From Omphiscola glabra (lineage: Eukaryota > Mollusca > Gastropoda > Lymnaeidae), in NCBI GenBank assembly GCA_964017045.1, contig OZ024798.1:9259793-9323792 (forward strand): 64,000 nt of DNA. The letters are read 5' to 3'. A program made the position numbers and the translations under genes. Below the pieces are notes generated by a model that saw nothing but the letters and a program-made list of their open reading frames with translations, made no database searches and was not told the origin of the DNA. This document shows positions 63,954 to 64,000 of this stretch, piece after piece (positions within the stretch are counted from its first letter, which is position 1; every line of letters starts with the position of its first letter).

Positions 63954-64000
63954 GTTCACACGTTAAAATGTTCGTCAAATTTCTTTTTGAACGCACTATA
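63954..64000. mobile_element. Left end of a TCAGTTCACAC TIR element, cut by the window
   Basis: TCAGTTCACACGTTAAAATG and AAATTTCTTTTTGAACGCAC match the terminal and subterminal motifs of the element at 28731-29000. Confidence 0.6.

Overview
This is animal genomic DNA: AT-rich, intron-rich and very repeat-dense. One protein-coding host gene can be read with confidence. The gene structure (small exons, GT-AG introns of 0.7 to 4.9 kb), abundant G/C homopolymers, non-LTR retrotransposon tails, and hAT MITEs like those reported from pond snails suggest an invertebrate, most plausibly a gastropod mollusc. That species guess is inference. No bacterial, phage or CRISPR feature is present.

The host gene occupies the right third of the window. 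Eleven consecutive coding exons on the + strand (44405 to 63663) splice in frame into 458 codons of an AMPK-related serine/threonine kinase. The match is to HUNK (hormonally up-regulated Neu-associated kinase). The complete catalytic domain and a UBA-like segment are present. The C-terminal regulatory tail begins in exon 11 and continues past the window. All splice phases close exactly.

Positions 1 to 43.8 kb hold no recognised host exon. This part is a mosaic of decayed mobile elements and tandem repeats. It includes: a nearly open CR1/L2-like reverse transcriptase (5.8 to 7.2 kb, minus); three tails of another non-LTR family (1.0, 11.2 and 51.1 kb); two tails of a third (26.8 and 31.1 kb); a frameshifted hAT transposase (24.7 to 25.5 kb, minus); six short CAGTGGCG hAT MITEs (4.6, 23.6, 23.8, 30.6, 30.9 and 41.1 kb) plus a longer 565-bp relative at 9.1 kb; two CAGAGGCG MITEs; five SPIN-like hAT MITEs (four of them within or next to HUNK); a palindromic foldback element in HUNK intron 2; and more than 40 mini- and microsatellites.

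The most unusual signals are hammerhead-ribozyme-like motifs. There is one good single copy at 29.5 kb, a five-unit tandem array at 25.5 kb, and decayed copies at 40.3 and 42.1 kb; motifs of this kind are known from Penelope-like retroelements. A second oddity is that HUNK introns carry homogeneous minisatellites placed within a few bases of splice sites. Most long open frames in the window are by-products of tandem repeats whose unit is a multiple of three, not genes.
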